Below are positions 8,104 through 15,205 of a DNA stretch of 25,674 nucleotides, piece by piece. How positions within the stretch are numbered: the stretch's first letter is position 1; every line of letters begins with the position of its first letter. Position numbers and translations under genes: made by a program. Under the pieces are notes generated by a model. It was not told the origin of the DNA. It worked only from the letters and a program-made list of their open reading frames with translations, and did no database searches. Source of the stretch: CAZLNO01 sp964561005 (GTDB taxonomy: Bacteria; Pseudomonadota; Alphaproteobacteria; Kiloniellales; Rhodovibrionaceae); assembly GCA_964561005.1 (NCBI GenBank), contig CAZLNO010000055.1:1-25674 (forward strand). Direction: 5' to 3'.

Positions 8104-8799
8104 ATGGTTAAGATGCCACAGCGCGAGGCCTCGACGCCGGATCAACTGGGCGGGCCGCGGGTCGAACCGAAGAGCGGCGGAGCGCCGAAGCAGCTTGTCA
8201 TCTTCCTGCACGGCGTAGGTTCTGACGGCAACGACCTGATCCAGCTCGCGCCGCTGCTGCGGGATTCGCTGCCGGACGCGGCCTTCTTCTCGCCGCACGG
8301 CCCCTACCCCTGCGACCTGATGGCGCTGGGACGGCAGTGGTTTTCCTTCATGGACGACAACTACGAGGCCATCAACAAGGAGGTCGAGGAGACCTATTTC
8401 GCCGTCGACCGCCACATCGACAAGGAGATGGAGGCCCTGGGACTGCCCGCCGGCAAGATCGCCCTGGTCGGCTTCTCGCAGGGCGGCATCACGGCATTGC
8501 AGACCGCGCTGCGGCGGCCGCGGCCGCTGGGCTGCGTCGCCGGCCTGTCCACCATCCTGGCCAACATCGAGAAGCTGCCGGAGGAGATCACGGCGCGGCC
8601 GCCGGTGCTGCTGCTGCACGGCGACAAGGATGCCATCGTGCCGGTGCGCTACCATCACGATTCGGTGGCGGCGCTGGAGGCCCACGGCGTGCCGGTGACC
8701 CACAAGGTCCTGGAGGGCCTGGGCCACGACATCGACCGCGAGGGGCTGGAAATGCTCCGCTCCTTTCTGGTGAAGCACTTGGTGGAGTCGGGCGACTAG
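8104..8799 (+). CDS. Phospholipase/carboxylesterase family alpha/beta hydrolase
   Basis: 231 residues. After an N-terminal 28-residue variable stretch comes LVIFLHGVGSDGNDLIQLAP with the oxyanion-hole HG. The nucleophile elbow is GFSQGG (Ser125), the acid is in HGDKDAIVP (Asp176) and the histidine is in GLGHDID (His208), a complete Ser-Asp-His triad in family order. This is the cytosolic carboxylesterase/acyl-protein thioesterase group (Abhydrolase_2), which hydrolyses short-chain esters or lysophospholipids; the substrate here is unknown. A purine-rich SD region (GGAAGTGGGG) precedes the ATG. The gap after alkA is 78 bp, so the two may share a transcript. Confidence 0.9.
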   Translation: MVKMPQREASTPDQLGGPRVEPKSGGAPKQLVIFLHGVGSDGNDLIQLAPLLRDSLPDAAFFSPHGPYPCDLMALGRQWFSFMDDNYEAINKEVEETYFAVDRHIDKEMEALGLPAGKIALVGFSQGGITALQTALRRPRPLGCVAGLSTILANIEKLPEEITARPPVLLLHGDKDAIVPVRYHHDSVAALEAHGVPVTHKVLEGLGHDIDREGLEMLRSFLVKHLVESGD

Positions 8800-8921
8800 G
8801 GCCGGTACTGGCGGAACGCGGCGGCAAACGGGAGGGCTGGACGACCGGGCAAGCACGGCCTAACTTCTGCGCAGTTGGCGCTTCGACCCGTTACAAGCAT
8901 GTGAAGATTGGGCGCTGTTCG

Positions 8922-8937
8922 GCACCAAATCTTGTGT
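8922..8937. promoter_or_regulatory. Possible NrdR-box-like palindrome upstream of the HNH gene
   Basis: The 16-mer GCACCAAATCTTGTGT agrees with the published NrdR consensus (ACACWATATATWGTGT) at 12 of 16 positions by my own alignment. It lies about 85 bp before the HNH gene start. NrdR boxes normally occur in pairs, and I see no convincing second copy, so this is a weak call. Confidence 0.2.
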
Positions 8938-9022
8938 TGGCGGGCGGAATGCCTTATCAGAAGACGGGTCGCGACGACAGGCGCGCGGCGCGGCGCCGGT
9001 TGAACGGAAAGGGAGCGGGGCT

Positions 9023-9583
9023 TTGAGCGTCCCGGCCAATGCTTTTCCGGCTCTGGTTCTGAACGCGGACTTTCGTCCGCTGAGCTATTTCCCGCTGTCG
9101 ATCTGGCCCTGGCAGGATTCGGTCAAGGCCGTCTTCCTCGATCGGGTGAACATCGTCAGCGAGTACGATGAAACCGTCCGCTCCCCGACCTTCGAGATGC
9201 GCCTGCCCAGCGTGATTTCGCTCAAGGAATACGTGCCGATCAACCGCCGCCCGGCGTTCACGCGGTTCAACGTCTTCCTGCGCGACGGCTTTCGCTGCCA
9301 GTACTCGGGCAAGCGGCTGCCGGCCGAGCAGCTCACTTTCGACCACGTCATGCCGCGCTCGCGCGGGGGTCGCACGAGCTGGGACAACGTGGTCACCGCC
9401 TCGGGCGAGATGAACCTCTACAAGAGCAACCGCACACCGGGCGAAGCCGGCATGCGATTGCTGCGCGTGCCGCGCCAGCCCACGGTGGCGGAACTTCAGC
9501 ACCAGGCCCGCAAGTTCCCGCCGAACTACCTGCACGAAAGCTGGAACGACTTCCTCTACTGGGACACCGAGCTGGAGGAGTGA
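9023..9583 (+). CDS. HNH endonuclease family protein with altered zinc knuckles
   Basis: 186 residues from a TTG start at 9023, preceded by AAGGGAG 8 nt upstream; no ATG in frame gives a complete N-terminus. The N-terminal segment (PALVLNADFRPLSYFPLSIWPWQDSVKAV) is characteristic of a widespread alphaproteobacterial HNH family. The nuclease core is FRCQYSGKRLPAEQLTFDHVMPRSRGGRTSWDNVVTASGEMN, with D107-H108, N122 and N131 retained. Relatives as I know them carry C-x2-C knuckles on both sides of the core; here these are C92-x2-S95 and S127-x2-M130, so three of four zinc ligands are missing. The core histidine is intact, so nuclease activity is possible but unproven. The gene converges on ymdB with a 28-bp overlap of coding ends. 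Confidence 0.88.
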   Translation: MSVPANAFPALVLNADFRPLSYFPLSIWPWQDSVKAVFLDRVNIVSEYDETVRSPTFEMRLPSVISLKEYVPINRRPAFTRFNVFLRDGFRCQYSGKRLPAEQLTFDHVMPRSRGGRTSWDNVVTASGEMNLYKSNRTPGEAGMRLLRVPRQPTVAELQHQARKFPPNYLHESWNDFLYWDTELEE

Positions 9584-10392
9584 GGCGGCACGGTCTCCGC
9601 CAGCCGGCCGCCGACGCGCAGCGGCGCCACCCGCGTGGGCAGGCCCGAGGTGTCGTCGGTCTCCAGGAAGACGCCGCAGAGCGTACCCTCGCCGTTCGCC
9701 GGGGTCATCTTCTCCGTCGGCAGCTTCCGGGTGAAGCGCTGGATCGGCACCTTCTTGTCCATGCCGATGACCGAGTTGTAGTCGCCGGTCATCCCGGCAT
9801 CGGACTGATAGGCGGTGCCGCCGTCCAGCAGCATGAGGTCGGCGGTGGGCACGTGGGTGTGGGTGCCCACGCAGAGCGACACGCGGCCGTCGACGTAGTG
9901 GCCCATCGCCATCTTCTCGCTGGTCGCCTCGGCGTGGAAGTCGAGGATGGCGGCGTGCACCGTCTGGCCCAGGCGGTGCTTCGCCAGCTCCTGCTCCGCC
10001 GCCGCGAAGGGGTCGTCCAGCGGGTCCATGAACAGCCGGCCCATCAGGTTCAGGACCAGCACCTTGCGCCCGCGCGGCGCCTCGAATACCGCCGCGCCGC
10101 GGCCGGGCGCGCCGGCGGGATAGTTGTGCGGGCGCAGCAGCCGGGGCTGGCGTCCGATGAAGGAAATCGCCTCGCGCTGGTCCCAGGAATGGTTGCCGCC
10201 GGTGACGACGTCCGCCCCGGCCTCCAGAAAGCCGGCGCAGATCTGCTCGGTGATGCCCGCGCCGTGGGCGCTGTTCTCGCCGTTCACCACCACGAAATCG
10301 AGCCGCAGGTCGCGGCGCAGCCGCGGCAGCTCGCGCGCCACCGCCTCGCGGCCGGCCCGGCCCATCACATCGCCGACGAAGAGCAGGCGCAT
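9556..10392 (-). CDS. ymdB: YmdB-type (TIGR00282) calcineurin-like metallophosphoesterase
   Basis: 278 residues from the ATG at 10392-10390 (MRLLFVGDVMGRAGR). Metal-binding positions of the family are visible: D8 in GDVMG, E39-N40 in NGENSAHG, N67-H68 in GGNHSWD, a histidine in DFHAEATSEK, and GTHTHVPTAD. The motif TSEKMAMGHYVDGRVS is diagnostic. Studied homologues are 2',3'-cyclic nucleotide phosphodiesterases with links to RNA turnover and biofilm behaviour; the role in alphaproteobacteria is not settled. The start codon shares one base with the fthC stop (TGATG), so translation is coupled. The last nine residues, rich in serine, are encoded antisense to the end of the HNH gene. The long open frame upstream of 10392 is a shadow of fthC. 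Confidence 0.9.
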   Translation of the reverse strand: MRLLFVGDVMGRAGREAVARELPRLRRDLRLDFVVVNGENSAHGAGITEQICAGFLEAGADVVTGGNHSWDQREAISFIGRQPRLLRPHNYPAGAPGRGAAVFEAPRGRKVLVLNLMGRLFMDPLDDPFAAAEQELAKHRLGQTVHAAILDFHAEATSEKMAMGHYVDGRVSLCVGTHTHVPTADLMLLDGGTAYQSDAGMTGDYNSVIGMDKKVPIQRFTRKLPTEKMTPANGEGTLCGVFLETDDTSGLPTRVAPLRVGGRLAETVPPHSSSSVSQ

Positions 10393-11015
10393 CAGCGGGC
10401 TCCCGCAGGCGCGCCGGCGCCCTTGCCCAGCGCGACCGGGCCGTCCTCGGTCACGATCATGTCCAGGCGCTGGTCGTAATGATCGCGCGGCACCCGCGGG
10501 ATCTCCTGGCCGGCATAACCGACCCCGATGGCGCGGGTCAGGCTGTTGCGCGCGCGCAACTCGGCAAGCGTACGGTCGTAGAAGCCGCCGCCATATCCCA
10601 GGCGATAGCCTGCCCGGTCGAAGGCCAATAGCGGCACCAGCAGGATCAGGGGCTCCAGCACCGGCGCGTCCGCGGGGGGAATCCGGGTGCCGAAGCCGCC
10701 GTCCGACAGTTCCTGCTCGGGATACCACGCCCGGAAGACCAGCGGCTGGCCCCTGCCCGGCATGACCGGCAGCCCGACGGCGTGGCCGCGCGCGTGCAGC
10801 GCCCGCATCGCGGGGCGCGTATCGATCTCGTCGTCCATCGGCCAGTAGGCGGAGACGGCGACGTGGTCGGGAAACGCCACCTCCGCCAGCAGGTGCGCGC
10901 ACAGCCGCTCTCCGGCGTCGGACGCCGCGGCGGCGGTCTCCGCGCGCCGGGCCTTGGCCCGCCCGCGCAGCTCCTTCTTGGTTTCCGCGAGGTCGTCGGG
11001 CGGCGTCTCCGCCAT
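10392..11015 (-). CDS. fthC: 5-formyltetrahydrofolate cyclo-ligase
   Basis: 207 residues from the ATG at 11015-11013 (MAETPPDDLAETKKELR), chosen because GGGAG lies 7 nt upstream; an ATG at 11051 and a GTG at 11060 are in frame but have no SD. Motifs are the basic N-terminal helix KKELRGRAKARR (ATP phosphate contact), AYWPMDDEIDTRP, and the hallmark GYRLGYGGGFYDRTL glycine-rich loop. The enzyme converts 5-formyltetrahydrofolate to 5,10-methenyltetrahydrofolate with ATP in the cytosol. It follows the 6S RNA gene, the classic ssrS-fau (ygfA) arrangement; in Rhodobacter sphaeroides the equivalent gene is called salA and is co-transcribed with 6S RNA. It overlaps ymdB by one base. Confidence 0.92.
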   Translation of the reverse strand: MAETPPDDLAETKKELRGRAKARRAETAAAASDAGERLCAHLLAEVAFPDHVAVSAYWPMDDEIDTRPAMRALHARGHAVGLPVMPGRGQPLVFRAWYPEQELSDGGFGTRIPPADAPVLEPLILLVPLLAFDRAGYRLGYGGGFYDRTLAELRARNSLTRAIGVGYAGQEIPRVPRDHYDQRLDMIVTEDGPVALGKGAGAPAGAR

Positions 11016-11089
11016 CGGCAGGCTCCCAGGACGCGGGAATGAATCCGGCATGGTCGTCACGGTTCGGGGCGGGGAGTGCCGCGCGGGCC

Positions 11090-11245
11090 GTTGGTCTGTC
11101 AGCCTCCTCTAGCGGGCCGACCGACGAGGTGGGCGCCGTGCTACCAGGACCACGGCCCTGGCAGGGACAGCTCCCTTTTCTTCAACTATCGCCCCCGGGA
11201 GTGGTTCGACCTGACGCACCCCGCAGCACGATCCCCGGACCTGCA
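11090..11245 (-). ncRNA. ssrS: 6S RNA (ends approximate)
   Basis: The 230 bp between zapA and fthC hold no credible gene. Read on the - strand it contains a closing-stem pair CGGGGTG (11217-11223) with CACCTCG (11125-11131, one G-U), the 5-prime piece TGCGTCAGGTCGAACC, a purine-rich bulge region GATAGTTGAAGAAAAGGGAGC, and GGTAGCACGGCGCCCACC near the 3-prime side. This resembles alphaproteobacterial 6S RNAs as I recall them. Position is strong independent support, because zapA - ssrS - fthC is conserved across proteobacteria. 6S RNA binds sigma-70 RNA polymerase holoenzyme by mimicking an open promoter. I could not fold the whole molecule reliably, so the 5-prime and 3-prime ends are estimates; the paired core I see is shorter than the usual 160-180 nt. 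Confidence 0.72.
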
Positions 11246-11247
11246 AT

Positions 11248-11595
11248 CTAGGAACCTTCGAGGCGCGCGGCAATACGCTCCAGCCGCTCGGCCACGCCGT
11301 CGATGACCTCCGCCAGCGCCTCCTCGTCGCCCGCCGCATCCGACGCGCCGCCACCCGCGCCGTTGCCGGCGGACGGCGCGGCGCCGCCGGACTCGGCCAG
11401 CTCGAACAGCTCGTCGGCGATCAGCAGGGCGGTCATGAGCAGCAGCCGCGACTCCCCCACGGAGCCGGCGGAGCCGACCAGCTCGCGCGCCCGCTGGTCG
11501 ATGTAGGCGCCCAGCCGCCGGACCCGCTCCACCTGCTCGTCGTCGCAGGCCACCTCGTAGCGGCGGCCATGAATTTCCAGCGCGACCTGTGCCAA
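11248..11595 (-). CDS. zapA: Cell division protein ZapA
   Basis: 115 residues from a TTG start at 11595 with GGAGG 9 nt upstream. It begins MAQVALEIHGRRYEVACDDEQVERVRRLGAYIDQRAREL, the typical ZapA N-terminal beta-hairpin and helix, followed by SRLLLMTALLIADELFEL. A Gly/Ala/Ser-rich linker (about residues 70-90) then leads to a C-terminal helix ending AERLERIAARLEGS for coiled-coil dimerisation. ZapA crosslinks FtsZ protofilaments at the division ring. The gene starts 4 bp after the upstream DUF4164 gene, so the two are one transcription unit, and it is followed at once by 6S RNA. The linker is longer than in E. coli ZapA, which is usual for alphaproteobacteria. Confidence 0.9.
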   Translation of the reverse strand: MAQVALEIHGRRYEVACDDEQVERVRRLGAYIDQRARELVGSAGSVGESRLLLMTALLIADELFELAESGGAAPSAGNGAGGGASDAAGDEEALAEVIDGVAERLERIAARLEGS

Positions 11596-11599
11596 GAGC

Positions 11600-11821
11600 C
11601 TAAGCCTCCAGGATCGCCTTCACCCGGTCGATGGCCGCATCCAGGCGACCCGAGATGTCCTCGTTGGTCCGGCGCAGGCGGTCGTTCTCGCCGCGAGCGG
11701 CATCGAGATCGCGCTGCAGCGCGTCGCGCTCGGCGCAGGTCCGCAGCCGCGCCTCGGCGGCCGCCTCCAGCCGTGCCATCGCAGCTTCCAGCCGCGCCTT
11801 CGCCTCGTCCAGCCTGGACAT
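11600..11821 (-). CDS. DUF4164 small coiled-coil protein
   Basis: 73 residues from the ATG at 11821-11819 with GGGAG just upstream. The whole chain is predicted coiled coil by eye: MSRLDEAKARLEAAMARLE, then CAERDALQRDLDAARGENDRLRRTNEDISGRLDAAIDRVKAILEA, with heptad-spaced Leu/Ala. Its place directly before zapA is the usual context for DUF4164 in alphaproteobacteria, which suggests a division-related accessory role, possibly replacing ZapB; that role is inferred. A weak sigma-70-like pair (TTGCAC at 11884-11879, TATGTT at 11860-11855 on the - strand, 18-nt spacer) could drive this operon. The frame extends upstream to about 12307 only as a shadow of tkt. Confidence 0.8.
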   Translation of the reverse strand: MSRLDEAKARLEAAMARLEAAAEARLRTCAERDALQRDLDAARGENDRLRRTNEDISGRLDAAIDRVKAILEA

Positions 11822-12029
11822 TTCCGCTCCCGGATCGTCTCTATCCGCAAGGCTAACATAAGATTGGAGTCGTCCCCGGTGCAATGCGCGCCGGAATGGA
11901 GCGATGCCCCGGTTGACGCTGGGGGCCCCCGGGGGCATGTTTGCGCCGCGCTCGCGCGGGAATGCCACGGGGCGGAAACGACCCGCGGCGAGCATTGGCA
12001 ATCGCGATATCTCAGGCAAGAAACCTCGA

Positions 12030-14048
12030 ATGGATGCTGCAAACATGACCGCCGCCGGGCCGCGCGACAGCGCGGAGGCGACGACCGCGCAGATGGCCAA
12101 CGCCATTCGCGCCCTGGCGATGGATGCGGTGCAAAAGGCGAACTCGGGCCATCCGGGCATGCCCATGGGCATGGCCGACGTCGCCACCGTGCTGTTCTCG
12201 CGCTTTCTCAAGTTCGATCCGAAGCGTCCCGACTGGGCGGACCGCGACCGCTTCGTCCTGTCGGCCGGGCACGGCTCGATGCTGCTGTATGCGCTGCTGT
12301 ACCTCACCGGCTACGCCGACATGACGCTGGACGAGCTGAAGCGCTTCCGCCAGCTCGGCAGCCGCACGGCGGGCCATCCGGAATACGGCGACGCCGCCGG
12401 CATCGAGACGACGACCGGCCCGCTGGGCCAGGGCTTCGGCAACGCCGTCGGCATGGCGCTGGCCGAGCGGCTGCTCAACGCGCGATACGGCGACGGGCTG
12501 GTCGACCACCGCACCTACGTCCTCGCCAGCGACGGCGACCTGATGGAGGGCGTGAGCCACGAGGCGGCGGCGCTGGCCGGCCATCTGCGGCTGCACAAGC
12601 TGATCGTCCTGTTCGACGACAACCACATCTCCATCGACGGCGACACCGCGCTGGCCGACAGCGTGGACCAGGCCGCGCGCTTCGAGGCCTATGGCTGGCA
12701 CACCCAGCGCGTCGACGGCCACGACCCCGAGGCCGTGGAAGCCGCCATCGAGGCCGCCATCGACAGCGACCGGCCGTCGCTGATCGCCTGCCGCACCACC
12801 ATCGGCTTCGGCGCGCCGAACAAGGCGGGTACCGCGGCCAGCCACGGCGCACCCCTGGGGGAAGAGGAGGTGCAGGCCGCGCGCGAACAGCTCGGCTGGC
12901 CGCATCCGCCGTTCGAGATCCCGGCGCCGATCCTGGACGCCTGGCGCGCGGTCGGCGCCAAGGGGGCAGAGGCCTCGGCCGCCTGGGACGCGCGGCTGGC
13001 CGTCGCCGACGCGGAGCTTCGCGCCGAGTTCCAGCGCCGCCTGAACGGCGAGCTGCCGGAGGGCGTCGACGAGGCGATCGTGGCGCTGAAGCGCGAGATC
13101 CTCGACAAGAAGCCGGAGATCGCCACGCGCAAGTCCTCGGAGATGGTGCTGGAAGCCGTCGCGCCGCGCCTGCCCGAGCTGGTGGGCGGATCGGCCGACC
13201 TCACGGGCTCCAACAACACCAAGGCGAAGAACCAGCAGGACGTGCGGCGCGACGACTTCGCCGGCAGCTACATCCACTACGGCGTGCGCGAGCACGGCAT
13301 GGCCGCGGCGATGAACGGCCTGGCCCTGCACGGCGGCATCATTCCCTATGGCGGCACCTTCCTCATCTTCAGCGACTATTGCCGGCCGGCCATGCGCCTG
13401 TCGGCGATGATGCGCCAGCGCGTCGTCTACGTCATGACGCACGATTCCATCGGCCTGGGCGAGGACGGCCCGACCCACCAGCCGATCGAGCAGCTCGCCG
13501 CGCTGCGCGCCATGCCGAGGATGCGCACCTTCCGGCCCTGCGACACCATCGAGACGGCGGAGTGCTGGCAGCTCGCCCTGGAGAGTGCGGACCGCCCGGC
13601 CGTGCTGGCGCTGACCCGGCAGAAGGTCCCGACCGTGCGCTGCGAGGGCGCGAGCGAGAACTATTCGGCGCTGGGCGCCTACATCCTGGTGCCCGCCGGC
13701 AAGCAGCGGCAGGTGACCCTCCTGGCCTCGGGCTCGGAGGTGGCCATCGCGGTCGAGGCGCAGAAGACGCTGGAGGCCGAGGGCATCCCCACGGCGGTGG
13801 TCTCCATGCCCTGCTGGGACCTCTTCCTGGACCAGCCGGCGCACTACCGCGACGAGGTGCTGGGCCCCGGCTCGCTGCGCATCGCGGTGGAGGCCGCCAG
13901 CGGCTTCGGCTGGGAGCGCTGGACCACGCTGGACGGCGCCATCGTCGGCATGCGCGGCTTCGGCGCGTCGGGGCCGTACCAGGACCTCTACCAGCACTTC
14001 AACATCACGCCGGAGGCAGTGGTGAAGACCGTCAAGGGCTGGCTGTAG
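12030..14048 (+). CDS. tkt: Transketolase
   Basis: 672 residues if started at 12030, or five fewer from the ATG at 12045; the frame is open back to 11904 but that extension is basic, low in conservation and would make the protein longer than the usual 650-670. Motifs: AQMANAIRALAMDAVQKANSGHPGMPMGMADVA; LSAGHGSMLLYALLYLTGY; the TPP/metal signature SDGDLMEGVSHEAAALAGHL ... DDNHISIDG; the catalytic glutamate in GVREHGMAAAMNG; and HDSIGLGEDGPTHQPIEQLAALRAMP. It transfers two-carbon units between sugar phosphates in the pentose phosphate and Calvin pathways. It leads a three-gene + strand cluster with fba and gap. A GC palindrome (GGGGGCCCCC) sits in the leader, meaning unknown. Confidence 0.95.
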   Translation: MDAANMTAAGPRDSAEATTAQMANAIRALAMDAVQKANSGHPGMPMGMADVATVLFSRFLKFDPKRPDWADRDRFVLSAGHGSMLLYALLYLTGYADMTLDELKRFRQLGSRTAGHPEYGDAAGIETTTGPLGQGFGNAVGMALAERLLNARYGDGLVDHRTYVLASDGDLMEGVSHEAAALAGHLRLHKLIVLFDDNHISIDGDTALADSVDQAARFEAYGWHTQRVDGHDPEAVEAAIEAAIDSDRPSLIACRTTIGFGAPNKAGTAASHGAPLGEEEVQAAREQLGWPHPPFEIPAPILDAWRAVGAKGAEASAAWDARLAVADAELRAEFQRRLNGELPEGVDEAIVALKREILDKKPEIATRKSSEMVLEAVAPRLPELVGGSADLTGSNNTKAKNQQDVRRDDFAGSYIHYGVREHGMAAAMNGLALHGGIIPYGGTFLIFSDYCRPAMRLSAMMRQRVVYVMTHDSIGLGEDGPTHQPIEQLAALRAMPRMRTFRPCDTIETAECWQLALESADRPAVLALTRQKVPTVRCEGASENYSALGAYILVPAGKQRQVTLLASGSEVAIAVEAQKTLEAEGIPTAVVSMPCWDLFLDQPAHYRDEVLGPGSLRIAVEAASGFGWERWTTLDGAIVGMRGFGASGPYQDLYQHFNITPEAVVKTVKGWL

Positions 14049-14138
14049 CTTCGATCGGACAGGGCTGATCCGCGTCCCCTTGCCGGACGCTCTTTTTCGG
14101 GGCCGTCGGATCGATTTGGACTCGCGTGGAGGCAGACC

Positions 14139-15149
14139 ATGAACGTGCAGCAACTGGCGGAAACCGCCCAGGCGATCGTCGCCGACGGCAAGGGCCTGCT
14201 GGCCGCCGACGAGAGCACCGGCACCATCAAGAAGCGCTTCGACCAGATCAGCGTGGAGTCGACCGAGCGCACCCGGCGCGACTATCGCCACATCCTGTTC
14301 ACCACGCCGGGCGTCGGGGAGTACATCAGCGGCGTCATCCTGTTCGACGAGACCATTCGCCAGGAGGGTCCCGACGGGACGCCGCTGGTGGACACCATCC
14401 GCAAGGCCGGGATGATTCCCGGCATCAAGGTGGACAAGGGCGCCAAGGCGCTCGCCCCCGCCGGCCGGGAGAAGGTCACGGAGGGGCTGGACGGCCTTCG
14501 CGAGCGCTTCGCCGAGTACTACGAGCTGGGTGCGCGCTTCGCGAAGTGGCGTGCGGTCTATTCCATCGGCGACGGTCTGCCCAGCCGCCCGTGCATCCGC
14601 GCCAACGCGCACGCCCTGGCGCGCTATGCGGCGCTGGCGCAGGAGGCCAATATCGCCCCCGTGGTCGAGCCGGAGGTGCTGATGGACGGCGGCCACGACA
14701 TCGCCGCCTGCCGCGCCGCCACCGAGGCCGTGCTGCGCGAGGTCTTCGCCGAGCTGGCCGGGCAGGGCGTGGTGCTGGAGGGCATGCTGCTGAAGCCGAA
14801 CATGGTGCTCTCCGGCAAGGACTGCCCACAGCAGGCCGGCCCGGAAGAGGTGGCGCGCGCGACCGTCGGCGCCTTCAAGCGCGTGGTGCCGGCGGCGGTG
14901 CCGGGCATCGTCTTCCTCTCCGGCGGGCAGAGCGACGAGCAGGCCACGGTGAACCTGGACGCCATCAACAAGCTCAAGGCCGCCGAGGGCGCACCCTGGG
15001 CGCTCAGCTTCTCCTACGGCCGGGCGCTGCAGCAGGCGGCGCTGAAGGCCTGGGGCGGCGACAACGACAACGCCGAGAGCGCCCGCAGGGCGTTCTACGA
15101 GCGCGCCAAGGCCACCAGCGCCGCGGCGCGGGGACGCTACGCCGCCTGA
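14139..15149 (+). CDS. Class I fructose-bisphosphate aldolase
   Basis: 336 residues with SD GGAGG 6 nt before the ATG. N-terminal signature GKGLLAADESTGTIKKRFD is typical of class I aldolases (Asp of LAADES), and the Schiff-base lysine is K219 in LEGMLLKPNMVLSGKD. FLSGGQSDEQATVNLDAIN and ALSFSYGRALQQAALKAW complete the family pattern. It cleaves or condenses fructose-1,6-bisphosphate by imine chemistry and needs no metal, unlike the class II enzyme often found beside tkt, gap and pgk in alphaproteobacteria. It lies 90 bp after tkt and 56 bp before gap, so co-expression is likely but each could have its own leader signals. Confidence 0.94.
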   Translation: MNVQQLAETAQAIVADGKGLLAADESTGTIKKRFDQISVESTERTRRDYRHILFTTPGVGEYISGVILFDETIRQEGPDGTPLVDTIRKAGMIPGIKVDKGAKALAPAGREKVTEGLDGLRERFAEYYELGARFAKWRAVYSIGDGLPSRPCIRANAHALARYAALAQEANIAPVVEPEVLMDGGHDIAACRAATEAVLREVFAELAGQGVVLEGMLLKPNMVLSGKDCPQQAGPEEVARATVGAFKRVVPAAVPGIVFLSGGQSDEQATVNLDAINKLKAAEGAPWALSFSYGRALQQAALKAWGGDNDNAESARRAFYERAKATSAAARGRYAA

Positions 15150-15159
15150 TTCCCGGCGG

Positions 15160-15195
15160 CCGGCTTCACGCATAAGACCGGCTTAATGCACAAGA
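15160..15195. repeat. Two imperfect 18-bp tandem units in the gap leader
   Basis: 15160-15177 and 15178-15195 are adjacent 18-bp units sharing 15 of 18 bases (CCGGCTT at the start of each, CAAGA or TAAGA at the end). They end 10 bp before the gap ATG, right before the SD-like AGAGGA. This could be a duplicated regulator or RNA element; no function is shown. Confidence 0.55.
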
Positions 15196-15205
15196 GAGGA
15201 CAGCG

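Noticed and set aside
11921..11940. Perfect GC palindrome (GGGGGCCCCC overlapping CCCCCGGGGG) before tkt
   Set aside because: It is short and of a composition expected by chance in DNA this GC-rich; no matching second copy or known operator was seen.
11904..12029. ATG 11904 as the transketolase start
   Set aside because: The extra 42 residues are basic and unlike any transketolase N-terminus; starts at 12030 or 12045 give the expected length.
12012..15173. - strand open frame of about 1053 codons across tkt and fba
   Set aside because: Both genes on the + strand carry full catalytic motifs; the antisense frame has none.
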